This document shows positions 33,427 to 43,975 of a DNA stretch of 64,000 bases, piece after piece (position 1 is the first letter of the stretch; each line of letters starts with the position of its first letter). The stretch is from Lepidodermella squamata (Eukaryota > Gastrotricha): NCBI GenBank assembly GCA_047495785.1, contig JBLDXI010000010.1, positions 1,736,001-1,800,000 on the forward strand, given 5' to 3'. The notes beneath the pieces are model-generated. The model did not search any database. It saw nothing but the letters and a program-made list of their open reading frames with translations, and was not told where the DNA came from. The position numbers and the translations under genes are program-made.

Positions 33427-34695
33427 ATGTTGCGTTCTTTTTCCGCTTTTCTGCTCTTTGCAGGTGCGACTTCTAGCTTCGATTCGTCTCACGTATTTGA
33501 AGCGAATGAATTGCATCCATATGATAAATTCTGTAAAAATTTGCAAACTTTTTGTCCGTACCTTCGAAGTACTGACGCTGAACCTTCGCTGAACCGTTTG
33601 AGAGTCTACGCAATCATTCGACTCACGCGGATTACATTCATCGGTCTTAGCGATACCGAGCAACGCTTTTCGATTCAAGCAGAAGTTTACCTTCAGTGGC
33701 AGCTTCCTGATTGTGCCAAATGGGAGAAAATCAGAATGAATTCGACAGCTCCGCGGTACTGCTACTTTCGTGTGAAGGACGAAATTTGGGTGCCTCGCAT
33801 TGTACACGGCAATAGGGTTGGCAACAACAATCCATTTTTATGGTAATTGCTTTCTGAAAAAGTACTGTATCTCTTTGTTACAGCTTTGTCTTACCAAGGG
33901 CGGATCAAAAAGAGGCATTTTTGTTTTCCAACGGTGGCTCTGCGCTGACTTACAACGCTAAATTCGATTCGACTTGTTTATTGAAATTGAAAAAGTGAGC
34001 TCATTTAAATGAATGCGCTGAATCAATCTGAAATATCTCCATTTGGAAGATTCCCATTCGATACCCAAGTTTGCTCCATAGACATAACAATTGACAAATA
34101 TCAGAGATATTCAATTAAATTTGTCGACCTGGGCTTTCATGGAAATAGCCCGGTCACTGGCGAGAAAGAACCTGAGATTCAGGATTTCTCTGACGTGGAT
34201 GTTTGGCGCTTGGTAGGAAAAAATGCAACGTCTCACAACGCCGAATCTATGGTTAAATTCAGCTTCATCATAACCCGTAAAGCCGAATGCTACATTACCA
34301 CCATCCTGTTACCGATGATCTTGCTTAAAGCTCTTCAACTATCAGTATTCGCTCTACCTGCTAACATGTCTGATAGATCTGTGTTCTCGCTAACTGTTTT
34401 CCTTTCTTCATTCTTCATGATGACAGTGATTACAGAGAACATTCCTGATACTGCAGAAATCATATGGCTGGAGGTCAATTTCGCTGTTCAGATTTCTATC
34501 GGAGTGCTCGTTTCGATTTATTGCCTGGTCACTTGTCAACTTACCAACTGCGTTGAATCGGAAAAGTACCAAGAGGCTAAATACACCAGATGGAAATTGC
34601 GAAAGATCGATTTAATGGATGGAATGGCGTTTGCCACAACGCTGATGCTTTGCTTGCTGTGCGACACCGCGACCTTTTTCATGATTTACCTTTGA
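33427..34695 (+). CDS. Cys-loop ligand-gated ion channel subunit A7
   Basis: Family A channel subunit, 385 aa, exons 33427-33842, 33899-33994 and 34050-34695 (introns 56 and 55 bases). Signal peptide MLRSFSAFLLFAGATSS. Loop A DEIWVPRIVHGNR. Cys-loop CLLKLKK, FPFDTQVC. M1-M2 linker reads LPANMSDRS with Asn in place of the Asp found in A1-A6 (shared with A8). Most similar to A3 and A5 in exon 1 and in the first half of exon 3. Confidence 0.9.
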
Positions 34696-35410
34696 ATATA
34701 GTTTGATTTCTATTAAATGATAACTTTTAGATGTAAAATTTAATGATCCCAGAAATTCTCTGCTGTTTACTTTTGTGTGTGTCGCGTGCAGCTAAAGATC
34801 ACAATATAAATTCAGATTATTTTGGTTTCGCTTGAGGGAGAGAACAATTAATTTTATGTGTCGAATAAATCGGATGTGTCGATGTGATTTATTTGGGCTG
34901 ATTTAGGCGTTCTGAACCCGGTTTCTGCTCAATTGATGCCGCCAACACCTGGATACATCGTGTTTCTCTCACCAGCTTCAAACAAACAGATTAACCTTAA
35001 CGGCTTGTTAACATAAAATAACATAAAAATAGCTTCCGAGAGTTATGATTGACCATAAATATTCTGTTTCGCAGAAGCGTACCCGCATAATATGTTAATA
35101 ATGATAGTTAGCTTTTGAGGCAGGGTTCTCTAACGTTTTTCCCGTATATGACACAGTCGTTCTATAATGACAAAATTACAACAAAATGAGAATTTCACCC
35201 ACCGAGTTGTTAAAAAAAATTAGTTAAAAGAAAAGCCTGAATCCGATGTATTAAAGGACGCTAACGATATGTCGAAGAAGCACATGAGTCATTGGGATTT
35301 TTGAGATGCCTGCTCAATAACCAATCCTTGAAAAAAAATTCTATCGGACTGATCTTGCTTGAAAAGCGGAATTTTTATTAAAATCGTAACTGCGGCAAAC
35401 CCCTGAAAGT
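34696..35410. other. Intergenic DNA between A7 and A8
   Basis: About 700 bases, no gene seen. A stop-rich AT-biased stretch; part of the segment just before A8 matches the A4 upstream DNA (CGGACT...TTGAAAAGCGG...TTTTTA). Confidence 0.35.
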
Positions 35411-35434
35411 AATTTCCGGAATCTAACTATATAA
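35411..35434 (+). promoter_or_regulatory. Core promoter of A8
   Basis: AATTTCCG at 35411-35418, 9 bases, TATATAA at 35428-35434, start codon 34 bases downstream. Confidence 0.6.
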
Positions 35435-35468
35435 TGCAGTCGTCTGGAAAGCCCTGTTGCATTTTAAA

Positions 35469-36711
35469 ATGTTGCTTTCTGTTTTCGTTATTTCGCTCAT
35501 TGCAAATGCGTGTTCTTCTCAAATATACAAGGCCAATGAATTGCTTCCGGATGGAGCATTATGCAACAACATTCAAACTTTCTGCCCCTACCTTCGCAGT
35601 ACTACTGCTGAGCCTAGGTTCAACAACTTAAGAGTTCCCTTAGTCGTGCGCCTGCTGCCGATGTCTTTCATCGAACTTAGCGAAACCGAGCAAGTATTTT
35701 CAATGCAAGCCGAAGTGTCCCTTCAGTGGCCGCTTCCTGATTGCGCTGGATGGAATACGACCGGTCCGCTTTACTGCCGCTTTCGTGTGAAGGACGAAAT
35801 TTGGGTGCCTCGCATTGTGCACGGCAATAGGGTTGGCAATAATAATCCATTTCAATGGTATTTTGATTCGTTGCCTTTTTCCTGAATACTTAGTTCAAAT
35901 TATCATTCATAGGCCGGATCAGAAGAAGGTATTAGTGAAACGTGATGGAGACGCTTATTTGAGCGTAACATCTAAATTCGACTCCACCTGCTTCCTCAGA
36001 TTTAAAAAGTGAGCTCGCATATTGAATGAATGCATTGAATCGGCATTTATTTTTCTTTCTCAAAGATTCCCGTTCGATACCCAAGTTTGCTCCATAGACA
36101 TAGATACTGAAAAAATCCAGAAATATGCAATTAAATTCGAAAGCCCTGGTTTTGAATTTGAGAATCTGTTCACGAAAGAGATAGAATCTGGGATCCGAGA
36201 TTTCTCAGACGTGGATGTTTGGCGCTTGGTAGAAACAAACGCAACACTTCAGGACTCGGCTACTATGGTCAAATTTGCCTTCATAATTGCGCGGAAAGCA
36301 GAAGCCTACATTACAACCATCATTTTACCAATGGTCTTGCTTAAAGCTCTTCAACTGTCTGTATTCGCTCTACCTGCTAACATGTCTGATAGATCTGTTT
36401 TCTCGTTAACAGTTTTCCTTTCTTCATCGTTTATGATGACTGTGATTACAGAGAACATTCCTGATACTGCAGAAATCATCTGGCTGGAGTTAAATTTCGC
36501 TGTTCAGATTACTATCGGTGTGTTTGTTTCGATTTATTGCCTCGTCTCTTGTCGGCTGTCTAACGGCGTCAACTCCGATCCATCCCAAGAGGCTAGATTC
36601 ACCAGATGGCATTCGCGAATGATCGATTTGATGGATTGCATAGCGTTTGTCGCGACGTTGACTCTATGTTTGCTGTGCGACATCGCGACTTGTTTGCTTA
36701 TTTACTTTTAA
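35469..36711 (+). CDS. Cys-loop ligand-gated ion channel subunit A8
   Basis: Family A channel subunit, 376 aa, exons 35469-35857, 35913-36008 and 36066-36711 (introns 55 and 57 bases). Signal peptide MLLSVFVISLIANACSS, almost the same as A4. Loop A DEIWVPRIVHGNR. Cys-loop CFLRFKK, FPFDTQVC. M2 DRSVFSLTVFLSSSFMMTV then TENIP. M3 contains QITIGVF where others have QISIGVF. An in-frame ATG four codons upstream (35457) was not preferred because A4 starts at the later Met. Confidence 0.9.
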
Positions 36712-37528
36712 CTTTATTGAGAATCCTCTTCACGTGTAATCGTGTTGCTTTGGTTGAAAGCCTACTCACAGAACTTCGGCGATGTTCGGCAGAAGAAAAT
36801 GGAAAAATAATATTTTTCCAATTTTTCGTAGCACATTCTTAGCTAGCAAAAGATATGGCCTTCTGAGATCGCAAGTAAAGATGAAAACCATGCTTACAAA
36901 TTGCATTTCGACATTATTTGATAAAAGCCAGCAGCAATTTTTCACTTTCTCTTGAAAATTCATAAGAGCCGAGCTGTTTTTTAATACTACGATGACTCCA
37001 GCTAGGATATTTCATTCAATGAGCCGTGTTCAGCCGGTTTTTCCTACATCAAAATAATTATCGGAAAAATATAATAAGAGTATAAGCACGGTTTGGTCAT
37101 TTTGGGTCGTTGACATAGACAATGATGGTACATCATTGTCTATGGGTTCAGAAGAAGAAGACAGCGAAACATGTGAGCATCGTAACCGGCCTATATTGCG
37201 AGAGGTGCGCTAGGAGAAACTAAGCCTGACTTCTGCGCCTCAAGCATCAGTTTTTGAGATTCCATCAGATGTCGATAGCTAATAAAATTGGGTTTTTCTT
37301 TACATCGCTTTTTTCTGTCGTTTATACCCCATGCTCTCTTATAATATCGAATATTATTATATTATTATATCGATTGCCAGCTTATGCTAAACTCTTCTAT
37401 AGAATCTATAGATGTTGAATCTTCGGCTCCGAGCAGGCGGAAAATTATCTGAAGCAACAAGTGAAGAAAATCAGTAACACTAGAACTACAGAACTCTGAT
37501 TGGGATGGGTTTTTAACTCGTCAAATTT
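36712..37528. other. Intergenic DNA downstream of A8
   Basis: No gene recognised. A short palindrome CATTGTCTATG...CATAGACAATG lies at about 37115-37145. Confidence 0.4.
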
Positions 37529-38190
37529 GATAGCACTCGCACCGTTACAACCATTATCCGAAACTACGGCACTGCTACGGCTACCGCTACGGGGAGCCAT
37601 TTCGGCGCCGTAGCATTTTTAAAATTCGCCAAGACTTGAAATTTGCGCAATCTAACAAAACAGCATAGCCCAAATCGAGGACTGGCATTGGCCATTAACC
37701 TGCATATGAGCGGGACATGAAAGTTGAAGGTGTTGAAGGTTTCAAAACACGAAAAAATGTAGCGCTCCCATGGGTTCCCTGGGATCCCAGCTGATAGTTG
37801 AATACGCTGCACGCCTTTCACCACCTGGTCACCCTGGGTTCCAAAAGTTCCTCATACATAGCATTCTGGCTATTTTAGAGTTTAGTTTCCAGCCTGATTT
37901 CACGGGTTCTGGAGACTCAATTTCCCGAGTCACGTTGTCAATGATTTTCCATAAGACTTTTTCTTTTTTTAAATATCACTGCAACTGTATTTAGCGCACT
38001 TACTTGGGAAATATCCGATATATACATTCAGCCGATGATACTCAGCTGGATACATGCTGAATTTTAGAAATTTTTCTAGCCTCACTGTGTTTTACTTTTT
38101 TTGTCTTGTTCTCAGGTAGCCTACCTCTTAGGTAGCTGTAGGGAAGATCTGCAGATTCTGCACCAGTGATAGGTATTATTATTTTGTTGT
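37529..38190. mobile_element. CTACGG-rich terminal-repeat element, copy 1
   Basis: Begins with ATAGCACTCGCACCGT followed by CTACGG/GCTACC-rich sequence. Its interior matches the element at 62287-63339, including GGTTCCCTGGGATCCCAGCT, CATTCAGC...TCAGCTGG and AGGTAGCCTACCTCTTA. The right end (AGTGATAGGTATTATTATTTTG) is a degraded inverted match to the left end. No transposase. Confidence 0.6.
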
Positions 38191-38316
38191 TTTCATCCCA
38201 CGCTGGAATCTCATTTGCATTTCAAATGAATGGTTGATTCATGGTTTTACCTTGTTTTGAAATGCGTTGAATTTTAGCATACTACAGTGATAGTCGGTTC
38301 GCTGTAAAGACCTGTC

Positions 38317-41300
38317 ATGACTAAAATTAACTGGCTTTGGATTCCCATCTTGCAATCAGCGTTGTTGTTTTCTGCAGGTAGTAATGCACGAGTATCAGTA
38401 CGTGTTTTGAAATTTACTCCGACAGCCGCCGAGAATAGATGCTCCAATTACTCGTCTTCAAGTGATTCTATTCTGGAATTCGCTTCATCCAAGAATCCAG
38501 TTCCAAATTCCACAAAAGTTGACGTAACAATACCGAACTGCGTTGATGCAGTGGGAAAATCACGAATTCTGGGCTGCTATAATTCTTCAACATACACAGC
38601 GCAAGGGGAAGATCTTTCATTCAACGATTTCACCATATTCTTTTACCTCTACCCGAATAATGCCTCTGGCACGATACTGCAAGCTGATAACAAGATATCT
38701 ATATCATACTTTAAAGTTGAAGACGGAGATAGTATTGGTCTTTCGCTTCGCTTTGGGCCTGGGTATGCTTCTCCTCTAATTTATGAGGGTTTGGCTGTTT
38801 TTAAAACTTGGAACTTCATCGCCATAACAAAACAGGGCTTTGACGTTTTTCTTTACCACAAAATCGCCGGATATAATATGACAGCGATTGCAGACATAGC
38901 AATAACCTTCAACCAACCGACTTCACTAGTAATCGGCACTTCGGATGAATTAAGTCGAGATCGCATTTTCTGCTTCCACATGTTTGATAAATCTTTGTCT
39001 CCAATGGAAGTCCGAAACTTGGAAGCGATGTGCAAATATAATTTGGATGGCACATGTGACATTGCCGATAGTTTCGAGCTTAAATTTGCTGATATGAGGA
39101 CCAGGAATTCTCTGCTACCTAAATGGTACCTTACTGAGGCTTTCTTTCCGTTGGACAAGTTCAGCTTTAATCGGAACATAATTCTTCCAAACGCTTCTCA
39201 CAGCTTTGAGCCTAGCTGTGGTTACATGGCTAAACTTGAAGGTGATGAAGATATTTTTGGATGGAAGACTTTGTCAAATTGTCTTTACGAATCTCCGGCG
39301 GAAACAATACGTCCGAGACCTAGAAATATCGCCGATTTTATAGATAATTTATATTCCTTTTCGATAACCCTCAGCTTCTACCGCATCACCTCAGGCTTTC
39401 ACCTGTTTACGCTTCGGCCGATTTGGCTTGAAGTCAGGGTATACCCCGGAACTATCAGCATAACTAGTCCGCAGTTGAATGCTCGTATCAAAACTTTGTC
39501 ATTGCCGAGTTCTGGTGACGGCAAAGGATGGGAATTCATCGCTATTACTTATGATTGGATGACAGGGAATTTCAAGGTATTCTACCAAACTACTGCTGAA
39601 CCTATTTACAATACTGCGATCAATTTAACGAGCGGAATTAGCGAAGAAGCTTTCACTTTTCGATTGGGAGAACAGCCTTCTACGGTTGCTTTTCACTGCT
39701 TGACGATTCATTATACCGATTTAACGAAAAATGAGCTTGATCATGTCAGGCAAACTTGCTCGAACAGGCGATTGAAAACACACGGAGAAAACATCACCTC
39801 ATTTGCATTCACGGTTTTGAATGATACAGTTGAAGACATTAAATTCAAGCCTTTCAGTCCTTTCCCTGGGAATTCGATAGATGAAGTAAGTATCTTATTC
39901 ATAATTCTTTTCGTAATATTTAAGTGAATAATTAACAGAGTAGTACCGTTGATACTATTGTTGAGTACTTCCCTATCATCGGGAAATACCGCTGGCTGGA
40001 CGCAAACGTAGCTTGCATGAATAACAAAGCTCAGCTAGCTGTATTTTTCGACCAAAACGAACGGCAACTTGCCGTTAAAACCACTCAGAATTCTAATGAG
40101 AAGTTTTGGATCGGCCTGTATCGCAACTTCAAAGGAGTGCGGCAGTTTCGCTGGCTCGATGGATCAGAGTATGAAAATTCCTATCATCTGGAACCGTCTG
40201 ACCCTTCGAAGCCACAGGGCAGCTTTTATTGTGGGGCGATATCGAAGGGGTACTTATCTGCTTCGGAATGCGATGAAGAGCTCATCAGTGTACTCTGCGA
40301 AAAAAGGTCGGAAAAGCCGCGAAAATGGCCGAACGGGCCAGATATAGCTTCATTCGTGTTCGCTGGAATTCTCTTCGCAATCGGCTTATTTTTCATTGCC
40401 GTAACAGCTTTCGTGGTGTTTAGAATGAAAAGCAAGCCAAAGGTAACCAAAAATGCCTTTTCGACTACTCCGATTTTAAACATTTTCTTCGTAGGATCTA
40501 GACGAAGATGAACCTAAGGAAAAGTTCAACATTACACTGGACCACGTTAAAATATCAGACAATTTACTTGGCAAAGGAGCCTTTGGACGAGTTTTCTTAG
40601 GATCTATTCTGCTGAAGGATGGCAAAACTACAATGAACGATGTAGCGATCAAGATCTTGCCAGAAAATGCAACTGACACGCAGCGCGAGAGGTTTCAGAT
40701 GGAAATCGACGTAATGATAAAGATGAACTTGAAATGTCGAGAGAAGCATGAGCATGTGATATCAATGATCGCGTGTGTTCAACGTGGCGGCAAGAACAAT
40801 CCTAACAATGAGATGGCAATTGTTATGGAGCATTGCCAATATGGATCGCTAGACCGAGTTCTGACTTGGATGGAGAAGCTGCGTCGGACGAATTCCAATC
40901 AGTTGGCTAATATTTTGAAGGCTAATCAAACAGGCGATGCTAGCTATCCAATACAGCTACGGCAGCATGAATCAATTTCTGAGAAAACATCACTCATATC
41001 GATATCTACTAACAGTAGAAATTCTAATCTGTTGAGCCGGATCCCTGAGGAATCTTTGACAAGCACAGATTCTGATTCTGGTTACGTGGTTGCAATGAGA
41101 GGGCTAATGCATCTTGAACCTATTTCTGAACAAACTTCCCTTTTATCAACTTCAACAGAGACCAGTTTTCTGTCGAGGCAAAGTTCAGTTAAGATAATCG
41201 ACAGATTGGAGGCAACGCTTCTCCTATATGCCGAGCAAATCAGCCGGGGAATGGAACATCTTGCCAAGCATAGTTTCGTTCACCGTGATTTAGCAGCAAG

Positions 41301-41806
41301 AAATATTCTTGTTGCGAGGCTGGATTGCGTTAAAATTGCGGATTTCGGCCTAAGCAGAGATATATATTTGGACAAAATGTACTCTTCAACTCAAAAAGAT
41401 CGCATCCCCATCAAATGGCTTGCCCCAGAGTCTTTGGAAACCGGGAAATTCAGCATAGCCAGCGACGTGTGAGTTAATGAAACTTAAATCTTGCATCTTG
41501 TAAATCAATGCTATTTGATTCAGATGGTCATTCGGAGTATTACTATGGGAAATCGCGACGTTAGGCGAGAGGCCGTATGGTTACTATAATTGCGACATGC
41601 TGAAATTGTTACAGGAAGGGAATCGTCTCGAGAAGAAAAGCGGATGTTACTGCTCTGATGAACTGTATGCAATAATGACTCGGTGCTGGAGTTTCAACCC
41701 ACAAGATAGACCTTCCTTCCCTCGATTAGTTAGAGAGATAGCTGAATTAAGAGCTAAGAACAAAAATGAATCTGAGTCAGTGCGCGAAGTAGGATCCTCG
41801 AGCTAG
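38317..41806 (+). CDS. Receptor tyrosine kinase with LamG-like, LamG-like and C-type lectin ectodomains
   Basis: 1109 aa from exons 38317-39885, 39939-40442, 40495-41468 and 41524-41806 (introns 53, 52 and 55 bases). Signal peptide (about 1-24); two LamG/concanavalin-like beta-sandwich domains (about 105-245 and 345-490, each with the WxFIAIT strand and a C-terminal Cys); a C-type lectin-like domain (about 540-642, with FWIGLY, FRWLDGS and LCEKR landmarks); TM 660-685; tyrosine kinase 710-1095 with GKGAFGRV (717), VAIK (Lys744), HRDLAARN (954), DFG (974) and IPIKWLAPES. A Ser/Thr-rich kinase insert of over 100 residues (about 790-930) contains two similar SEKTSLISIST/SEQTSLLSTST segments. All catalytic residues are present, so it should be active. 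The lectin and LamG modules suggest a carbohydrate or matrix ligand. The last residues are encoded by an inverted-repeat element. Confidence 0.85.
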
Positions 41807-41934
41807 GAGGTATTTTCGGGCCCAAATTTTATGACCAAAAGGTCCCCCCTGTGGTTTTTTGGGGGATTTTCCACTTTGGCCTTGTGAACTGGGGGGTACG
41901 ATACCCCTCATTCCCCCCGTACTTCGCGCACTGA
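41777..41934. mobile_element. 158-bp inverted-repeat element overlapping the kinase stop codon
   Basis: TCAGTGCGCGAAGTA at 41777-41791 is perfectly inverted at 41920-41934. The left repeat encodes the last residues of the kinase protein and supplies its stop shortly after. The interior has GGGGG/CCCCC tracts that can also pair. Non-autonomous element or stable hairpin in the 3' end of the transcript. Confidence 0.55.
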
Positions 41935-42379
41935 GTAGACATCAAGTTATATTGCTTGAATATTTAGAAATAAAGCTCGGCGTGCAATGATCAACTGCCC
42001 TCATCCGTCAAGCTGCCTGTCGAATCCAGGCACCTTATTGAGATTTTTTGTTCACATTGACAAGAGAGGGAAAAATTGTGCTTCAATTGTTGATAGAATA
42101 GAGAATTCGGTCACTTCAGGTTCATCGTAATTACAAATGTCTCCAAATGAGAGCAGGTGTTAAACAATAATGTATATTATTTATCATATGAATCACGAAT
42201 TGTTCGTTACCAGTGATGTTATTTTCCTCACTAAATTCCCTTATCATTGACCAGCGTTTGATGTTGAGCGCAAATTAATTATGGGTAAGTTACAGCGCTG
42301 TTTTGAATAAGTTTTAAAACCTCTGCGCTCTATGTGGTCCATTTTTTAGCACAAAAATAAATTACGTACCATCGCCGGA
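41935..42379. other. Intergenic DNA between kinase and NIS synthetase genes
   Basis: No gene seen; AATAAA near 41970 may be the kinase poly(A) signal. Confidence 0.35.
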
Positions 42380-42386
42380 TATATAA
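42380..42386 (+). promoter_or_regulatory. TATA box of the NIS synthetase gene
   Basis: TATATAA lies 44 bases before the start codon, the same distance as in the neighbouring animal genes. The sequence from about 42394 to the start codon (TGCACTTAGT...) is shared with the upstream of the truncated copy at 48898-49404. Confidence 0.55.
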
Positions 42387-42430
42387 CGTGAGTGCACTTA
42401 GTCAGTGCAAATCATTTTTTCGCTGCTGAT

Positions 42431-43975
42431 ATGAAACTTTCAACCAAACTGTTGTGTTGCATACGGAACGAGTCGCTCGTCGATTTTGAAGTAACTCGGA
42501 TTTCAAAGGAGCCACCACGCTACCGATATCAGTTTAAGGACTGCATAGATTTTGTGGCGACAGCGGCTCCCGATGATTATCTAATTCATACTGATATTGA
42601 GCAAGTATTTGTAGTGGACTTGGCTGGAATTCAAGTTTTTGACACCCTCTTTATGGACAAATTGAGAAATAGTGCATCTAACGAAGAAATCGCTACAACC
42701 AACTACTCTCGTCTAAACTTCAATGAGTTGAACAGAAAGCACTGCGAATTCAATGTAACTTACGGCCACCCTTTCCATCCGCTTAACAAGCTCCGGTGGC
42801 CACAACCGAATGGACTGGAGTTCAAGAAAGAAACACGACTAGCAATAGGTAAATTTGTTGCTAACGAGGTTTCAGTTGCTGGAGACTATGTGAAAACAAT
42901 CCAGGTCTTGCTGCCGAACGAATCGCCAGAATTTGTCTACATTCCTGTTTTGAAGGATCAATTAAAGCTCATTGAAGGCAAACTCGCACTGGAACTCACA
43001 GAGTCCGAACTGGATTGCTACGCCCATTGCAATGTTCGAACGGTCACATTGATTCCGGAAAGTCTCAGAATCGACCTCAAGTTAAGTCTGACTCTGCAAA
43101 TTACAAGCGCAATGAGAGATTTCTCGCTGGGAAATGCTGTTAACGGCACGCGCCTTCGGTCAAGTTTCATGAAAATCGAACCTGAGGTGAACGATTTCAT
43201 CCAAAAACAAATCGATCCGCGGCTGAAGTTTCGCTTCCTCTATGAAGTTGGTGCTGCGTTTTACAATCCTGATATTGTTTGTATCATTCGGCAAGTTCCT
43301 GAGCTAGAACCCGGCGAGGTTCTGGTACCGCTTGCATTTCTCTGCGATGTGGAGCCAAATTCTAGGCAATTCAACTACTGCCGCTATTTCACTCGAGAAA
43401 TGGCAAGTGATTTATTCGGCATGCTCGTTTCGTTCGGTCTTTACGTCTTGGTGAATCATAACTGCGCTCTTGAGATTCACGGCCAGAATACATTGGCTAT
43501 TTTGGATGTGCCAAATCGTAGAATCACCGGGCTGGCGTATCGAGATTTCGGTGGTTGCGCGTTTTTAGCCAAATCTTGGGCCGATGCGATGATTGCTGAC
43601 CATACAGTTATCGTCGAAACAATTGATGAAATGATCAACCTGTTCTGCCATGCCCTTAGCATGCAGTTGATCATTCTCGATAGGACTGCGCTTATTCCCG
43701 ACTTCAGACGCTTTGCAGCTGATACGGTGAATCGATGCTTGGATCAGCTGCCTGTAAATCAAGTCAACACGGCATTGCGGCTGAAACTGTCGCAACCTCG
43801 AATTCCGATGAAGGCCTTGGCTTCAATGGCAGCGAAAGCCGACGGGTCGAAAATGTATTGCCTGGTGCCCAATATCCTCTACCCTCTCAAAACTTTCAAT
43901 AGTGTAGTGAAGAGGATTCCAATCAAAATGATGCATCAAAAAGATGATCAAAATGTTCAAATTCGGAAAAGCTGA
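42431..43975 (+). CDS. NIS siderophore synthetase (IucA/IucC family), intronless, probably horizontally acquired
   Basis: 514 aa in one exon. NIS synthetases join a carboxylate such as citrate to an amine through an acyl-adenylate, building hydroxamate or citrate siderophores. Family hallmarks are in order: GHPFHPLNKLR (112-122, the G-x-P-x-HP-x-x-K-x-R motif), KLSLTLQITSAMR (217-229, ATP/substrate segment ending in the key Arg), EIHGQN (348-353, catalytic His-x-Gln-Asn) and YRDFGG (370-375). The protein is shorter than typical bacterial members (about 580-620 aa). The first Met retained is the one conserved in the second copy; an in-frame ATG at 42392 lies only a few bases after the TATA box. 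No signal peptide or introns. No other siderophore gene is in the window. Flanked by intron-bearing animal genes, so contamination is unlikely. Known carriers are bacteria and some fungi; an animal gene implies transfer (inference). Confidence 0.85.
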   Translation: MKLSTKLLCCIRNESLVDFEVTRISKEPPRYRYQFKDCIDFVATAAPDDYLIHTDIEQVFVVDLAGIQVFDTLFMDKLRNSASNEEIATTNYSRLNFNELNRKHCEFNVTYGHPFHPLNKLRWPQPNGLEFKKETRLAIGKFVANEVSVAGDYVKTIQVLLPNESPEFVYIPVLKDQLKLIEGKLALELTESELDCYAHCNVRTVTLIPESLRIDLKLSLTLQITSAMRDFSLGNAVNGTRLRSSFMKIEPEVNDFIQKQIDPRLKFRFLYEVGAAFYNPDIVCIIRQVPELEPGEVLVPLAFLCDVEPNSRQFNYCRYFTREMASDLFGMLVSFGLYVLVNHNCALEIHGQNTLAILDVPNRRITGLAYRDFGGCAFLAKSWADAMIADHTVIVETIDEMINLFCHALSMQLIILDRTALIPDFRRFAADTVNRCLDQLPVNQVNTALRLKLSQPRIPMKALASMAAKADGSKMYCLVPNILYPLKTFNSVVKRIPIKMMHQKDDQNVQIRKS

